Source: Clavibacter tessellarius
Lineage (GTDB): Bacteria > Actinomycetota > Actinomycetes > Actinomycetales > Microbacteriaceae
Reading direction: 5' to 3'
NCBI RefSeq assembly: GCF_001618005.1
Contig: NZ_LQXA01000044.1
Coordinates: 1-64,000 of the forward strand
Length of the DNA stretch: 64,000 nucleotides
Shown: positions 44,901 to 52,781 of the stretch, piece after piece
Position numbering within the stretch: position 1 is the stretch's first letter
Layout of the letters: each line of letters begins with the position of its first letter
Program-made: the position numbers and the translations under genes
The notes under the pieces: generated by a model
Databases searched by the model: none
Seen by the model: only the letters and a program-made list of their open reading frames with translations
What the model was told of the DNA's origin: nothing

Positions 44901-45368
44901 GATCTCCTCGGTTCCGTCATCGGGATGTTCTCCGGCGCCGGCATCTGGGAGGGCGGGTACTCGTACAGCCCCTACGGTGAGACCCGCGGCGTCACCGACG
45001 CCTCGCCCATCACGCTGAACTCGCTGCGCTACATCGGCGGGTACATGGAGTCTGAGAACCTGTACAAGCTCGGAGCGCGTTACTACGACGCGACCACGGG
45101 TCGATTCACGCAGTACGACCCGTCCGGCCAGGAGAACAACCCGTACACGTACGCAGCAGGAAATCCCGTCAACTCCCTCGACCCCTCCGGGCTCGGCGAA
45201 GTCGACTGGGAGGAAGCCGGCAAGGTCGGTCTGACCGCAGGCGTCGGAGGCGCAGTGGGCGGATGTGTTTCTACGCTTGCCGCCTGCCCCGCTGGTGCGG
45301 CCACGGGCTTCGTCGGTGGCGCCATCGCCGGATACATCGGCAGCGTCGGCTATCAGCTCCTCTCATAA
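41973..45368 (+). CDS. Secreted Rhs/YD-repeat protein with glycine-zipper C-terminus
   Basis: A 1131-residue exported protein. ATG 41973 follows GAGGGGA and gives a signal peptide (core CTLAIFATSAVMITGLG, cleavage near MPASA). After an Ala/Pro/Lys linker comes a DUF6531-like region, then some 20 YD repeats (such as YDSTGRLATM, YDTQGRVTST, YDAAGNPTKK) that form the Rhs shell. The Rhs core at about residues 1030-1075 (GARYYDATTGRFTQYDPSG...NPYTYAAGNPVNSLDPSG) normally marks the cleavage point before a variable toxin. Here the tail is only some 55 residues, a Gly/Ala-rich zipper (GLTAGVGGAVGG...GFVGGAIAGYIGSVG) with two Cys and no nuclease motif. This suggests a membrane-active tail. A tiny membrane peptide gene follows 34 bases later. 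Confidence 0.9.
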   Translation: MRVTKRGEGTSFARQMRCTLAIFATSAVMITGLGAMPASAETAAAGPVQIEDQTQDPAQVDKKMQDEAQKAAKDAVWTPGTIPAEPADADKPAAEPTEWKIPNADRKLSQPVTTQRVPAGTPVGAPGLGALPYMSFEDITLSDDTVARVNLANGNLLLTANDGTSSAAGIGVRADRYYNGLSSSAGALGGGWSSTMSYVDFGLTVNSGETEATFVGPSGFSAKFTKSGTTWVAPSGFNATLSKGDTWKLTYKETGEFFTFDLNLKRLVNHVDRNGIGLSNDWTTSATTYTVKDTSGRFTRVNHTTGSDPKITSIVDSTNRTTTYTRNGAGQLTKIEKPGGAVTTMTYDSTGRLATMTVPSAPGTTTITFGYNTAHKITKITQKSTSPTHGAKADVVTNFAYNSGNTVVTNPNGKASTYAYDTQGRVTSTKDPLNRTKSQTWTANSDVQTSTDALGSGSTPGNETKFQYDGLNNATKTELPTGAAASAVYTAGAGCASTGGDAFQVKCSTDASGNTSSFDYDAAGNPTKKKDTTAGGTGAVEFERTYDNWDRTICGGWAGQLCSAKDGNGNVTTYSYDKVGNLTKVTPPAPQGATTYTYDALSRVTSVTDGKGDITKYAYDVRDRQTLVTFDNGGTLAKTYYPNGLVQFDSDSFAGTKQFEYDTLGRTTQQIGSLAGLNQKYTHDAAGNILTFEDTSGITTNTYDAANQLTSQREPGGVCPTSGTPAANSGCTLFEYDGNGAETKRIFPAGAQVVTTLDKSSRPTQVQAKNAAGNVTAEVAYSFAKNGTDTTNIQTRTSTKEEGIPAGAVTAYQYDSMDRITKAEEKAGSTVNASWAYAYDAAGNRTSQTRAGNTGADAGTIGYTYNGANQLTKTTEDTTAWVYDAVGNQVKNGITGVVATYGDRAQVQSIGDTSFAAFGEGNTDTQSATGGRSFSNSLLGLSRQTNSSTNVVQNYGRTGSGEAVGFRINSSHYYVSDLLGSVIGMFSGAGIWEGGYSYSPYGETRGVTDASPITLNSLRYIGGYMESENLYKLGARYYDATTGRFTQYDPSGQENNPYTYAAGNPVNSLDPSGLGEVDWEEAGKVGLTAGVGGAVGGCVSTLAACPAGAATGFVGGAIAGYIGSVGYQLLS

Positions 45369-45402
45369 CCCGTCCCACATCAGAGAGCAGAAGGGCAAAC
45401 AG

Positions 45403-45504
45403 ATGGATATCACGTTCTACGTGGGAATATTCGTACTGGCAGCAGTGACGGTAGGAATAGTCACGTACATTCGCAATAAGCGCAAGAAGACCACTCTAAA
45501 GTGA
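45403..45504 (+). CDS. 33-residue single-span membrane peptide, possible Rhs immunity
   Basis: A 33-residue peptide: a short Asp-containing N-terminus, one long span (FYVGIFVLAAVTVGIVTYI) and a basic tail RNKRKKTTLK that fixes it N-out/C-in. AGAAGGG lies eight bases before the ATG. It begins 34 bases after the Rhs stop and ends before a strong hairpin, so the two are one transcription unit. Genes directly after an Rhs C-terminus usually encode the matching immunity protein; a membrane peptide would suit a membrane-active glycine-zipper tail. Its codons are much less GC-rich than those of neighbours (AATAAGCGCAAGAAG). No homologue recognised; the role is inferred from place and topology. Confidence 0.6.
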   Translation: MDITFYVGIFVLAAVTVGIVTYIRNKRKKTTLK

Positions 45505-45522
45505 TCTAACTGCGGAAGCGCG

Positions 45523-45554
45523 ACCAGCCCGGGCACTGACGTGCTCGGGCTGGT
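45523..45554 (+). terminator. Hairpin ending the Rhs unit
   Basis: ACCAGCCCGGGCAC pairs with GTGCTCGGGCTGGT (one G-U pair) across a TGAC loop, 19 bases after the membrane-peptide stop, followed by TCCGTC. A typical GC-rich terminator. Confidence 0.82.
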
Positions 45555-45648
45555 TCCGTCAAGGCGTCGTCGGTGATCGACCGTATGCTCACTCGCGAGC
45601 GTGGCCGGGCGCTCCTACATCGACTCGATCGACGAAGGAGACCACCCG

Positions 45649-45786
45649 GTGGACAGGGCGAAGAGCGACACGCGCCTGGTGCGCGGCGTCGAGACCCACC
45701 CGTGGGCGCACCAGGAGGCCGGCTACTGGCATGTCCAGGCCGAGGGCCCGTCCGTCCTCGGGTACGTGATTCGGGTCCGGGCGTAG
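45649..45786 (+). CDS. Small hypothetical protein, 45 residues
   Basis: A 45-residue frame starting at GTG 45649 with a good ribosome site, GAAGGAG, eight bases before it. The product (VDRAKSDTRLVRGVETHP...YWHVQAEGPSVLGYVIRVRA) is soluble and ends with a short beta-strand-like stretch. No family recognised. It may be a remnant of a longer gene at the edge of the Rhs island. Confidence 0.4.
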   Translation: MDRAKSDTRLVRGVETHPWAHQEAGYWHVQAEGPSVLGYVIRVRA

Positions 45787-46137
45787 CTCGAGGACCCGTT
45801 CACGTAGGAGGTCCACGCGGATGCGGCGACGAGCGTGGACGACGGATCCGGGTCCATCGGGAAGCGTCCGTGGACGCGGCCGTGGCGGTCGATCCGCTCG
45901 TCCGGGCGGGCTGTGCGCGCCGGCGGCCGCGGAGGTCTCCAGGCGTGCCCGGCTGCGTGTCGGTCATCGGATCATCTCGTCAGCGATGGCGCTGCATGCA
46001 TCGAGCACGGGGGCCATTCCCGGAGCTCTCCCCACCGCTCCCCCGTGAGGCCCGCCCCTGGGACGATCGCCCGCTGGGGCACGGGAGGGCGAAGGAGCAT
46101 GCCGGTCTCGCGAGGCCGCGTCGGACGCTGCCGACGC
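45787..46137. other. 351-base spacer, no supported gene
   Basis: Between the small gene and the leftward acetyltransferase. One Arg-rich frame (45821-46048) follows an AGGAGG, but its composition is that of an out-of-frame reading of GC-rich DNA, so I do not call it. Probably degraded sequence at the end of the Rhs island. Confidence 0.4.
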
Positions 46138-46674
46138 TCACATCGCGACGCCCAGCGGCATCACGCCGGGCGCCGGATCCGTCGCCAACCGCGCGTGCGT
46201 CTCGACGTCGAACCGCTCGTCGCCGTACCGGAGCTTCGCGCGCTCGATCCCCTCGGCGCCGAAGCCGGCGCGCGTCGCGACCCGGCACGACGCCGGGTTG
46301 TTCACCCGGTGCCCGAGCTCGAGGCGGAAGAGGCCGTCGGCGAACGCCCACGCGGCCGCGCCCGCGAGCGCCCGGGTCGCGAGGCCGCAGCCCCGACCGG
46401 ATCCCGCCAGCCAGTAGTGCAGCCACGCGGTGTCGTGCCGGCGGTCGATCGCGGAGACGCCGACGCTGCCGACCGCGACTCCCCCGTCGACGATCGCCCA
46501 GGCGCGGTGCGCGTCGTCGAAAGCGAGCGGACCCGTGATGTGCGCCTCGGCGCTCGCGATGGTCGACAGGTCCACGCCGCCGAGCTGGGTCACGAGATCC
46601 GGCGTGGTGACGAACGCGTCGCGGAGCGCGTCGGCGTCGGACGCGATCCAGGGGCGGAGGTGGGGGCCGGGCAT
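46138..46674 (-). CDS. GNAT family N-acetyltransferase
   Basis: A 178-residue RimJ/RimL-type acetyltransferase: LRPWIASDADALRDAFVTTPDL opens it, VGSVGVSAID and TAWLHYWLAGSGRGCGLATRALAGAAAWAF form the acetyl-CoA site and ELGHRVNNPASCRVATRAGFGAEG the end of the fold. The C-terminal tail is longer than usual. ATG 46674 gives the standard start. It lies 29 bases after the SDR gene in the same direction. Substrate unknown. Confidence 0.86.
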   Translation of the reverse strand: MPGPHLRPWIASDADALRDAFVTTPDLVTQLGGVDLSTIASAEAHITGPLAFDDAHRAWAIVDGGVAVGSVGVSAIDRRHDTAWLHYWLAGSGRGCGLATRALAGAAAWAFADGLFRLELGHRVNNPASCRVATRAGFGAEGIERAKLRYGDERFDVETHARLATDPAPGVMPLGVAM

Positions 46675-46703
46675 GCCCCCACCCTGCCAGCGCGCGCCCG
46701 GCC

Positions 46704-47384
46704 TCAGTACTCGATCCGCCCGTGCCGGCTGTGGAACTCCCCCGTCGGCCCGTCGGGTCCCACGAGCGCCATCGCGACGGTCGCGTCCGTCCCCTCGGTC
46801 ACCGTCTGATGCCCGGTGTTGCCGTTGAAGTCGGTCGCCGTGTAGCCGGGGTCGGTCGCGTTGATCCGGAACCCCGGCAGGTTCTTGGCGTACTGCACGG
46901 TCGCGGTGATGAGGGCGGCCTTCGAGGTCGCGTAGGGCACGGTCATCACGTGGCTCTCGTCGGTCCCGTCTCCCGCGAGGGCGCGCGGCCAGCCCACGCC
47001 CGAGGCGACGTTGACGATCACGGGGGCGGCGGATGCCCGCAGCAGCGGCAGCGCGGCCTGCGTCACGCGCACCACGGCGACCACGTTCGTCTGCAGCACC
47101 GCCAGCATCGCCTCGGGGGTCAGGTCGTCGACGCCCTGGGTCGTGCCGAGGATCCCGGCGTTGTTGACGAGCACGTCGAGCGTCGGCAGCGACGCGATGG
47201 CGCGCTCGACGCTCGCCTGGTCGTCGACGACGAGCTGCACGGGGTGGGCGCCGACGGCGCGGGCGGCATCGCCGTCGGCGGTGTCGCGCATGCCGGCGTG
47301 CACGGTGTGGCCGGCCTCGACGAGGCGGCGGGCGGTCTCGAGGCCGAGGCCCCGGTTGGATCCGGTGATCAGTGTCGTGGTCAT
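46704..47384 (-). CDS. Short-chain dehydrogenase/reductase (SDR)
   Basis: A 226-residue classical SDR: cofactor motif TGSNRGLGLETARRL, NNAGILG, and the catalytic Tyr/Lys in VPYATSKAAL with an upstream Ser in NVASGVGWP. It reduces a carbonyl or oxidises an alcohol with NAD(P)H; substrate unknown. Divergent from the helix-turn-helix gene 101 bases away. This SDR plus MmyB-like regulator pairing is common in actinobacteria, and the regulator probably represses it. Confidence 0.92.
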   Translation of the reverse strand: MTTTLITGSNRGLGLETARRLVEAGHTVHAGMRDTADGDAARAVGAHPVQLVVDDQASVERAIASLPTLDVLVNNAGILGTTQGVDDLTPEAMLAVLQTNVVAVVRVTQAALPLLRASAAPVIVNVASGVGWPRALAGDGTDESHVMTVPYATSKAALITATVQYAKNLPGFRINATDPGYTATDFNGNTGHQTVTEGTDATVAMALVGPDGPTGEFHSRHGRIEY

Positions 47385-47485
47385 GTCCCGAGCCTGCGCC
47401 TCCGCGTCCGCGCCGCCCAGGCACCGGTCGACGGGAGGACCGGCGGTACCAGGCTGATCCGCCCGCCAGCGCGGAGGATGGCAGC

Positions 47486-48343
47486 ATGACCGAATTCGCG
47501 AGCGTCCTCCGCTCCTGGCGCGAGCGCGTGCAGCCCGCGGACGTGGGCCTGCCCGCGGGATCCCACCGCCGCACCGCGGGCCTCCGCCGCGAGGAGCTCG
47601 CCGCGCTCGCGGGCGTCAGCGTCGACTACGTCGTGCGGCTCGAGCAGGGCCGGTCGGTGAACCCGTCGCCGCAGATGCTGGGCGCGCTCGCCCGCGCCCT
47701 CCGGCTCACCGAGGACGAGCGCGACCACCTCCACCGGGTCGCGGGCGTCGCCCCGCCCGGCCGCGACGAGGTCCCGCGGCACATCACGCCGGGCGTGCAC
47801 CGCATCGTCGACCGGCTCGGCGACGTGCCCCTCGCGGTGTTCACGGCGACGCACGACCTGCTGCTCTGGAACCCGCTGTGGGCGGCGCTCAACGGCGACC
47901 CGTCGACGCGCACCGGCTGGGACCGCAACCTCGTCTGGACCTACTTCACCCAGGGCCACGGAGGCACCGACTTCGACGCCGTGCACGAGGAGGAGTTCGC
48001 GCGCGACCTCGCGGCCGACCTGCGCACCGCAGTGGGCCGCTACCCCGCGGATCGCGCGCTCGCCCGGCTCGTCGCCCGGCTGCGCGCCGAGGTCCCGGAG
48101 TTCGCACGCCGCTGGAGCGAGGCGCGCGTCGCCGAGCACCGGTCGAGCCGGAAGACCGTGACGAGCACTCCGGTCGGCCCCATCACGATCGACTGCGACA
48201 CCCTCTCGGTGCCGGGCAGCGACCTCCGCATCGTCGTCTACACGGCGGAGCCCGGCAGCACGGACGAGGCGCGGCTGGACCTGCTGCGCGTCACGGGCCT
48301 GCAGGCGCTGACGACGGCGCCCGTGGAGGCGGCGGGGGCCTGA
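47486..48343 (+). CDS. Helix-turn-helix regulator with MmyB-like ligand domain
   Basis: A 285-residue regulator. The Xre-type helix-turn-helix lies at residues 15-75 (TAGLRREELAALAGVSVDYVVRLEQGRSVNPSPQMLGALARAL), and the rest is the PAS-like MmyB ligand-binding domain (VFTATHDLLLWNPLWAAL; RSSRKTVTSTPVGPITIDCDTL). Homologues bind fatty-acid-like ligands and control a neighbouring oxidoreductase. ATG 47486 gives the usual start MTEFASVLRSWRERVQP. It probably controls the divergent SDR gene through the 101-base gap. Confidence 0.92.
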   Translation: MTEFASVLRSWRERVQPADVGLPAGSHRRTAGLRREELAALAGVSVDYVVRLEQGRSVNPSPQMLGALARALRLTEDERDHLHRVAGVAPPGRDEVPRHITPGVHRIVDRLGDVPLAVFTATHDLLLWNPLWAALNGDPSTRTGWDRNLVWTYFTQGHGGTDFDAVHEEEFARDLAADLRTAVGRYPADRALARLVARLRAEVPEFARRWSEARVAEHRSSRKTVTSTPVGPITIDCDTLSVPGSDLRIVVYTAEPGSTDEARLDLLRVTGLQALTTAPVEAAGA

Positions 48344-48401
48344 TCCGCCGCCGGCTTCGGGCCGCAGGCCGCAGGCCGCCGGCTCGACGCCGCCGCACGA
48401 C

Positions 48402-48446
48402 GGAGCCCCGGCCGCCGCGCGTCGAGGGCGCGGCGTCCGGGGCTCC
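48402..48446. terminator. Bidirectional hairpin between the HTH and GH3 genes
   Basis: An 18/19 stem (GGAGCCCCGGCCGCCGCGC / GCGCGGCGTCCGGGGCTCC) with a seven-base loop, between two convergent genes (stops at 48343 and 48466). Confidence 0.82.
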
Positions 48447-48465
48447 GGTGCGGACGGGATCGGGA

Positions 48466-50844
48466 TCAGCTCGGCTTGAGCACCCGCTCCGGCACGGTCG
48501 ACGAGCCGGCGGACGCACCGACCGGCGCCACCGACGTGCCCACGTACCGCTCGTCCGCGATGGTGACGTGATACGTGGATCCGGTGATCTGGATCTCGCC
48601 TTCCGTCTCCTTCACCGCGCTCGACGGCCCGACCCACAACTCGACCGCGCCCGGCTCGACCACGCGGCGGTACCTGAGGTCGGTGAGCGCGAGGCGGGTG
48701 GTGGGCACCCGGAACGTGACCTCCGCGGACTCGCCGGCCGCGAGATCCAGCCGCAGGTAGCCGAGCAGCTGCGCGACGGGCCGCGTGACGCTGCCCTGCA
48801 CGTCGCGCGCGTAGAGCTGCACCACGTCGGTGCCGTCGCGGTCGCCCGTGTTGCGCACCACGACGGTCGCGGTGAACGCCTCCCCCGCGGCGACCTCGGC
48901 CGACGCCACGGACAGGTCGCTGCGCGAGAACGTCGTGTACGACAGCCCGTGCCCGAACGGGAGGACGGGCGTGGGATCCGCGCTCGTCACCTCGCTCGGG
49001 CCCCCGAGGATCGGGTGCAGGTACGAGAACGGCTGCGCGCCCGCGGACCGCGGGAGCGACACGGGCAGGCGGCCCGACGGCGACACCCGGCCGGAGAGGA
49101 CGCCCGCGATCGCGGATCCGCCCTCCTCGCCCGGGAAGAATGCCTGGAGCACGGCAGCCGGAGCCGACTCGCCCTCGAGCGCCCACGCCACCGCGTACGG
49201 CCGGCCGGTGAGCAGCACCACGACCACGGGGGTCCCGGTGGCGCGCACGGCCTCGACCAGCTCGCGCTGCACGCCGGGCAGCTCGAGGCTCTCGACGTCG
49301 TTGCCCTCGCCGACCGTGCCGCGGCCGAAGAGGCCCGCCCGGTCGCCGACGACCACGACCGCGAGGTCGGATCCGCGCGCGGCCTCGACCGCGGCGTCGA
49401 AGCCGGAGCGGTCGTCGCCCTCGACGTCGGCGCCGTGCGCGAGCACGACCTCGCTGTCGGGCAGCTCGGCACGGAGCGCCTCGGCCACGGTCGGGATCGC
49501 GAACCCGAGCGGCGTGCCGGGGTGGTGCGCGAGCACGTGGTTCGCGAACGAGTAGCAGCCCATGAGCGCCTCGGCGCTGTCGGCGTTGGGGCCGATGAGC
49601 GCGATCCGTCCGGGCGCCGTGCGACCGGCGCCGGCGAGCGGCAGCGTGCCGTCGTTCGCGAGCAGCACCACGGACTCCTCAGCGAGCCGGCGCGCGACGT
49701 CCCGGTGCGCCGGGGTGTCGAGGTCGATGCTCGTGGGCGGATCCTCGAACGTCGCGTCGAGCAGCCCCAGCTCCTCCTTCTCGTCGAGCACGCGGAGCAC
49801 CGCGCGGTCGACGAGCGACTCGTCGGCGAGCCCGGCGCGGATCCGCTCCGCCAGCGGCGCGAGGTACGCGTCGCCCGTGGGCAGCTCCACGTCGATGCCG
49901 GCCTCGAGGGCCAGCGCCGCCGCCTCGCCGCGATCGCCCGCGACGGCGTGCATCACCTGGAGGAACGCCACGGAGAAGTAGTCGGAGACCACGACGCCGT
50001 CGAAGCCCCAGCGGCCGCGGAGCACGTCGGTGAGGTACTCCGTCGTGGCGCCGACGGGCGCGCCGTCGATCTCCGCGTACGAGTTCATCACCGAGCGCAC
50101 GCCGCCGTCGCGCACCGCCATCTCGAAGGGCGGCAGCAGCACGTCCTCCACGAAGCGCGGGCCCACGTGGGCGGGCGCGTGGTTGCGTCCCGACTGCGAG
50201 ACCGAGTAGCCGACGAAGTGCTTGAGCGTGGCGTGGATCCCGGCCGACTGCAGCCCCTTCACGTACGCCGTGCCGATGGTGCCGACCACGTACGGGTCCT
50301 CGGCGATGCACTCGTCGACGCGGCCCCAGCGGGCGTCGCGGATCACGTCGAGCACGGGCGCGAGGCCCTGGTGCACGCCGAGCTCCCGCATCGACCCGCC
50401 GATGAGCGCGGCCATCTCCTCCACGAGGCCCGGGTCGAAGGACGCGCCCCACGCGAGCGGCGTGGGGAACGTCGCGGCCTGCCACGCGGCGAGCCCGGTG
50501 AGGCACTCCTCGTGCACGAGCGCCGGGATGCCGAGCCGCGTCTCCGTCTGCAGCCGCCTCTGCTCGGCCCACAGCCACGACGCGCGCTCGACGGGATCCA
50601 CCGGACGCGTGCCGTACACGCGGGTGAGGTGCCCGAGGCCGTGCTCGGTCGCCTCCTCGTAGCGGCCGGTCGTGGCCATCTCGCCCTGCATGGGCGCGAC
50701 GACCTCGCCGCCCTGGTCGACCCAGTAGCCGACGATCTGCGCGAGCTTCTCCTCGAGGGTCATGCGCGCGTGCAGCGCCCGGACCCGCTCCGACACCTCG
50801 GGCAGCGCGACGGCGCCGGGTGCCGGGGCCTCCGCCCCGGTCAC
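48466..50844 (-). CDS. Beta-glucosidase/beta-xylosidase, GH3
   Basis: A 792-residue intracellular GH3 enzyme: the N-terminal barrel has the nucleophile Asp288 in GVVVSDYFSV and the substrate motif LKHFVGYS (Lys208-His209); the GH3 C-terminal sandwich follows (VVLANDGTLPL, VVVVLLTGRPYAV), then a fibronectin-III-like domain (about 640-745). It removes beta-linked glucose or xylose from oligosaccharide ends. The GTG start overlaps the stop of the second permease (GTGA), so hydrolysis is coupled to import. No signal peptide. Length is typical for GH3 with FnIII. Confidence 0.94.
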   Translation of the reverse strand: MTGAEAPAPGAVALPEVSERVRALHARMTLEEKLAQIVGYWVDQGGEVVAPMQGEMATTGRYEEATEHGLGHLTRVYGTRPVDPVERASWLWAEQRRLQTETRLGIPALVHEECLTGLAAWQAATFPTPLAWGASFDPGLVEEMAALIGGSMRELGVHQGLAPVLDVIRDARWGRVDECIAEDPYVVGTIGTAYVKGLQSAGIHATLKHFVGYSVSQSGRNHAPAHVGPRFVEDVLLPPFEMAVRDGGVRSVMNSYAEIDGAPVGATTEYLTDVLRGRWGFDGVVVSDYFSVAFLQVMHAVAGDRGEAAALALEAGIDVELPTGDAYLAPLAERIRAGLADESLVDRAVLRVLDEKEELGLLDATFEDPPTSIDLDTPAHRDVARRLAEESVVLLANDGTLPLAGAGRTAPGRIALIGPNADSAEALMGCYSFANHVLAHHPGTPLGFAIPTVAEALRAELPDSEVVLAHGADVEGDDRSGFDAAVEAARGSDLAVVVVGDRAGLFGRGTVGEGNDVESLELPGVQRELVEAVRATGTPVVVVLLTGRPYAVAWALEGESAPAAVLQAFFPGEEGGSAIAGVLSGRVSPSGRLPVSLPRSAGAQPFSYLHPILGGPSEVTSADPTPVLPFGHGLSYTTFSRSDLSVASAEVAAGEAFTATVVVRNTGDRDGTDVVQLYARDVQGSVTRPVAQLLGYLRLDLAAGESAEVTFRVPTTRLALTDLRYRRVVEPGAVELWVGPSSAVKETEGEIQITGSTYHVTIADERYVGTSVAPVGASAGSSTVPERVLKPS

Positions 50845-51746
50845 CCCTTCACCGCGCCGGTGAGGCCGCCGACGATGCGGCGCTCGAAGATGGAGAAGAA
50901 GATGAGCGCGGGGATCATCGACAGCGACGTGAACGCGAGCACCTTGGCCGTGTCGACCGAGTACTGCGACGAGAACGACTGCACGCCGAGCGGCAGCGTG
51001 TACGCCGACGCGTCGCTGAGGATGAACAGCGGCAGCAGGTAGCTGTTCCAGCTGCCGATGAACGCGAGGATGCCGACCGTGATCACGCCCGGCATCGACA
51101 GCCGCACGACCATCCGGAAGAAGAACCCGAGGCGGCTGCACCCGTCGATGAACGCGGCCTCCTGGATCTCGTCCGGGATGGCCCGCAGGAACGGCACCAG
51201 GATGATGATCGTCGTCGGGAGCGCGAACGCGATCTGCGGGAGGATGATCCCCGGCAGCGAGTTCGTGAGCCCGAGCGAGCGGATCACGATGTACAGCGGC
51301 GTGATGGCCACCGTGATGGGGAACATGAGCCCCGACGCGAAGATCGCGTAGAGCGCCCCCCGGCCGAAGAACGTGTACCGCGCCAGCACGTAGCTCGCCA
51401 TGAGGCCGAGCACGACCGCGCCGACCGTGGTGCCCACGGCCGCGATGAGCGAGTTGCCCACCTGCCGCCAGAACATCGAGCCCGAGAGGACGTCGAGGTA
51501 GTTCTGGATCTGGAATGGCGACGGGAACCCCGCCGGGTCGGTCGTGATCTGCGCGTTCGTGCGGAACCCGCCGAGGATGATGTACGCCACCGGCGTCAGC
51601 ATCAGGGCGATGAGCACGACCGCGACCAGGTACGGGATGGGGTTGTTGCCCTGCCCGGGTGTGCGCGCCCGCTTGGGCTTCGGCGTCTTGGCCGAGTAGG
51701 TGGGATCCAGGTCCGCGTTGCGCGGAGCGGCGGTGGCGACGGTCAC
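50841..51746 (-). CDS. Carbohydrate ABC transporter permease, MalG type
   Basis: A 301-residue CUT1 permease: polar leader of about 35 residues, six spans starting IPYLVAVVLIALMLTPVAYIIL, and the EAA loop IQEAAFIDGCSRLGFFFRMVV. Both ends overlap neighbours by GTGA, the tightest coupling in this operon. No ATPase gene is present, so a shared MsiK-like ATPase encoded elsewhere is implied. Substrate inferred from the GH3 gene: a beta-linked gluco- or xylo-oligosaccharide. Confidence 0.93.
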   Translation of the reverse strand: MTVATAAPRNADLDPTYSAKTPKPKRARTPGQGNNPIPYLVAVVLIALMLTPVAYIILGGFRTNAQITTDPAGFPSPFQIQNYLDVLSGSMFWRQVGNSLIAAVGTTVGAVVLGLMASYVLARYTFFGRGALYAIFASGLMFPITVAITPLYIVIRSLGLTNSLPGIILPQIAFALPTTIIILVPFLRAIPDEIQEAAFIDGCSRLGFFFRMVVRLSMPGVITVGILAFIGSWNSYLLPLFILSDASAYTLPLGVQSFSSQYSVDTAKVLAFTSLSMIPALIFFSIFERRIVGGLTGAVKG

Positions 51747-52771
51747 TTCTTCGCCTTCCTTCCTGCACCCGTGAGGGCGCCGGCGGTGTCGCGGTTGAGC
51801 ACGAACCGCTGGTAGACGAGCGCGACGACCAGGGAGATGAGGAACAGCACCACGGCGACGGCGTTGCCGTACCCGTAGTTGCCGGATCCGCGTCCGTTCG
51901 CCACGAGGTACGTGGCCATGGTCGAGGTGCCCGCGGTGGCCGAGATGTACTGGCCCCAGATGATGTAGACGAGGTCGAACAGCTGCAGCGAGCCGATGAT
52001 CGACAGGAATGCCCAGATGCGCAGCGTCGGCGCGAGCAGCGGCAGCGTGATGCGCCGCTGGATCTGCCAGTAGGAGGCGCCGTCGATGGCGGCCGCCTCG
52101 CTGAGCTCCTCCGGGATGCCCTGGAGGCCGGCGAGGAAGAGGATCACCGCGAAGCCGATGTACTTCCACGTGATGATCGTCATGAGCGACCAGATCGCGA
52201 TGTCCGGGTTCGCCAGCCAGTCCTGCTGGAGGTCCGCCAGGCCGATGTTCGCGAGGAAGCCGTTGAGCGCGCCGGAGCCCTGGAGCATGAGGCTCCAGCC
52301 GGTGCCGACGACGACCTCGGAGATCACGTACGGCACGAAGATCAGCACGCGGATGATCGACTGGCCGCGCAGCTTCCTGTTGAGCAGGAGCGCCACGAGG
52401 ATCGCGACGGGGCCCTGGAGCACGAGCGACAGCACCACGATCACGGCGTTGTGCATCAGGGCCTCGTGGAACGTGGGGTCCTGGAGGATCGTGATGTAGT
52501 TCCGGAAGCCCACGAAGATCGTGGGCGGGCCGAAGCCCTGCCAGCTGAAGAAGCCGTAGTAGGCCGCCATCACCACGGGGTAGATGACGAAGCCCACGAA
52601 GAAGAGGAGGGCCGGGCCCACGAGGATCAGGACCTCGAGGCGCCCGGACCAGCCCAGGCCGCGGCGTCGACCCCGCACCGCCGAGGGCGGCGTCGTCGCG
52701 ACGCCGCCCTCGGGGTGTGCAGGATCAGCCGCGGGACGCTGCTCGTCGAGCGAGCTCTCGCGGAGTGCCAT
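51743..52771 (-). CDS. Carbohydrate ABC transporter permease, MalF type
   Basis: A 342-residue permease with a longer cytoplasmic leader (about 45 residues), six spans beginning VLILVGPALLFFVGFVIYPVVMAAYY and EAA loop LSEAAAIDGASYWQIQRRITLPLL. It lies ten bases after the binding-protein gene and overlaps the next permease by GTGA. Forms the channel with the MalG-type partner. Confidence 0.93.
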   Translation of the reverse strand: MALRESSLDEQRPAADPAHPEGGVATTPPSAVRGRRRGLGWSGRLEVLILVGPALLFFVGFVIYPVVMAAYYGFFSWQGFGPPTIFVGFRNYITILQDPTFHEALMHNAVIVVLSLVLQGPVAILVALLLNRKLRGQSIIRVLIFVPYVISEVVVGTGWSLMLQGSGALNGFLANIGLADLQQDWLANPDIAIWSLMTIITWKYIGFAVILFLAGLQGIPEELSEAAAIDGASYWQIQRRITLPLLAPTLRIWAFLSIIGSLQLFDLVYIIWGQYISATAGTSTMATYLVANGRGSGNYGYGNAVAVVLFLISLVVALVYQRFVLNRDTAGALTGAGRKAKK

Positions 52772-52781
52772 GTCGGGTCGC

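Noticed and set aside
45821-46048. A 75-residue frame behind AGGAGG
   Set aside because: Product is Arg/Gly/Pro/Ser-rich without order; probably chance in GC-rich spacer.
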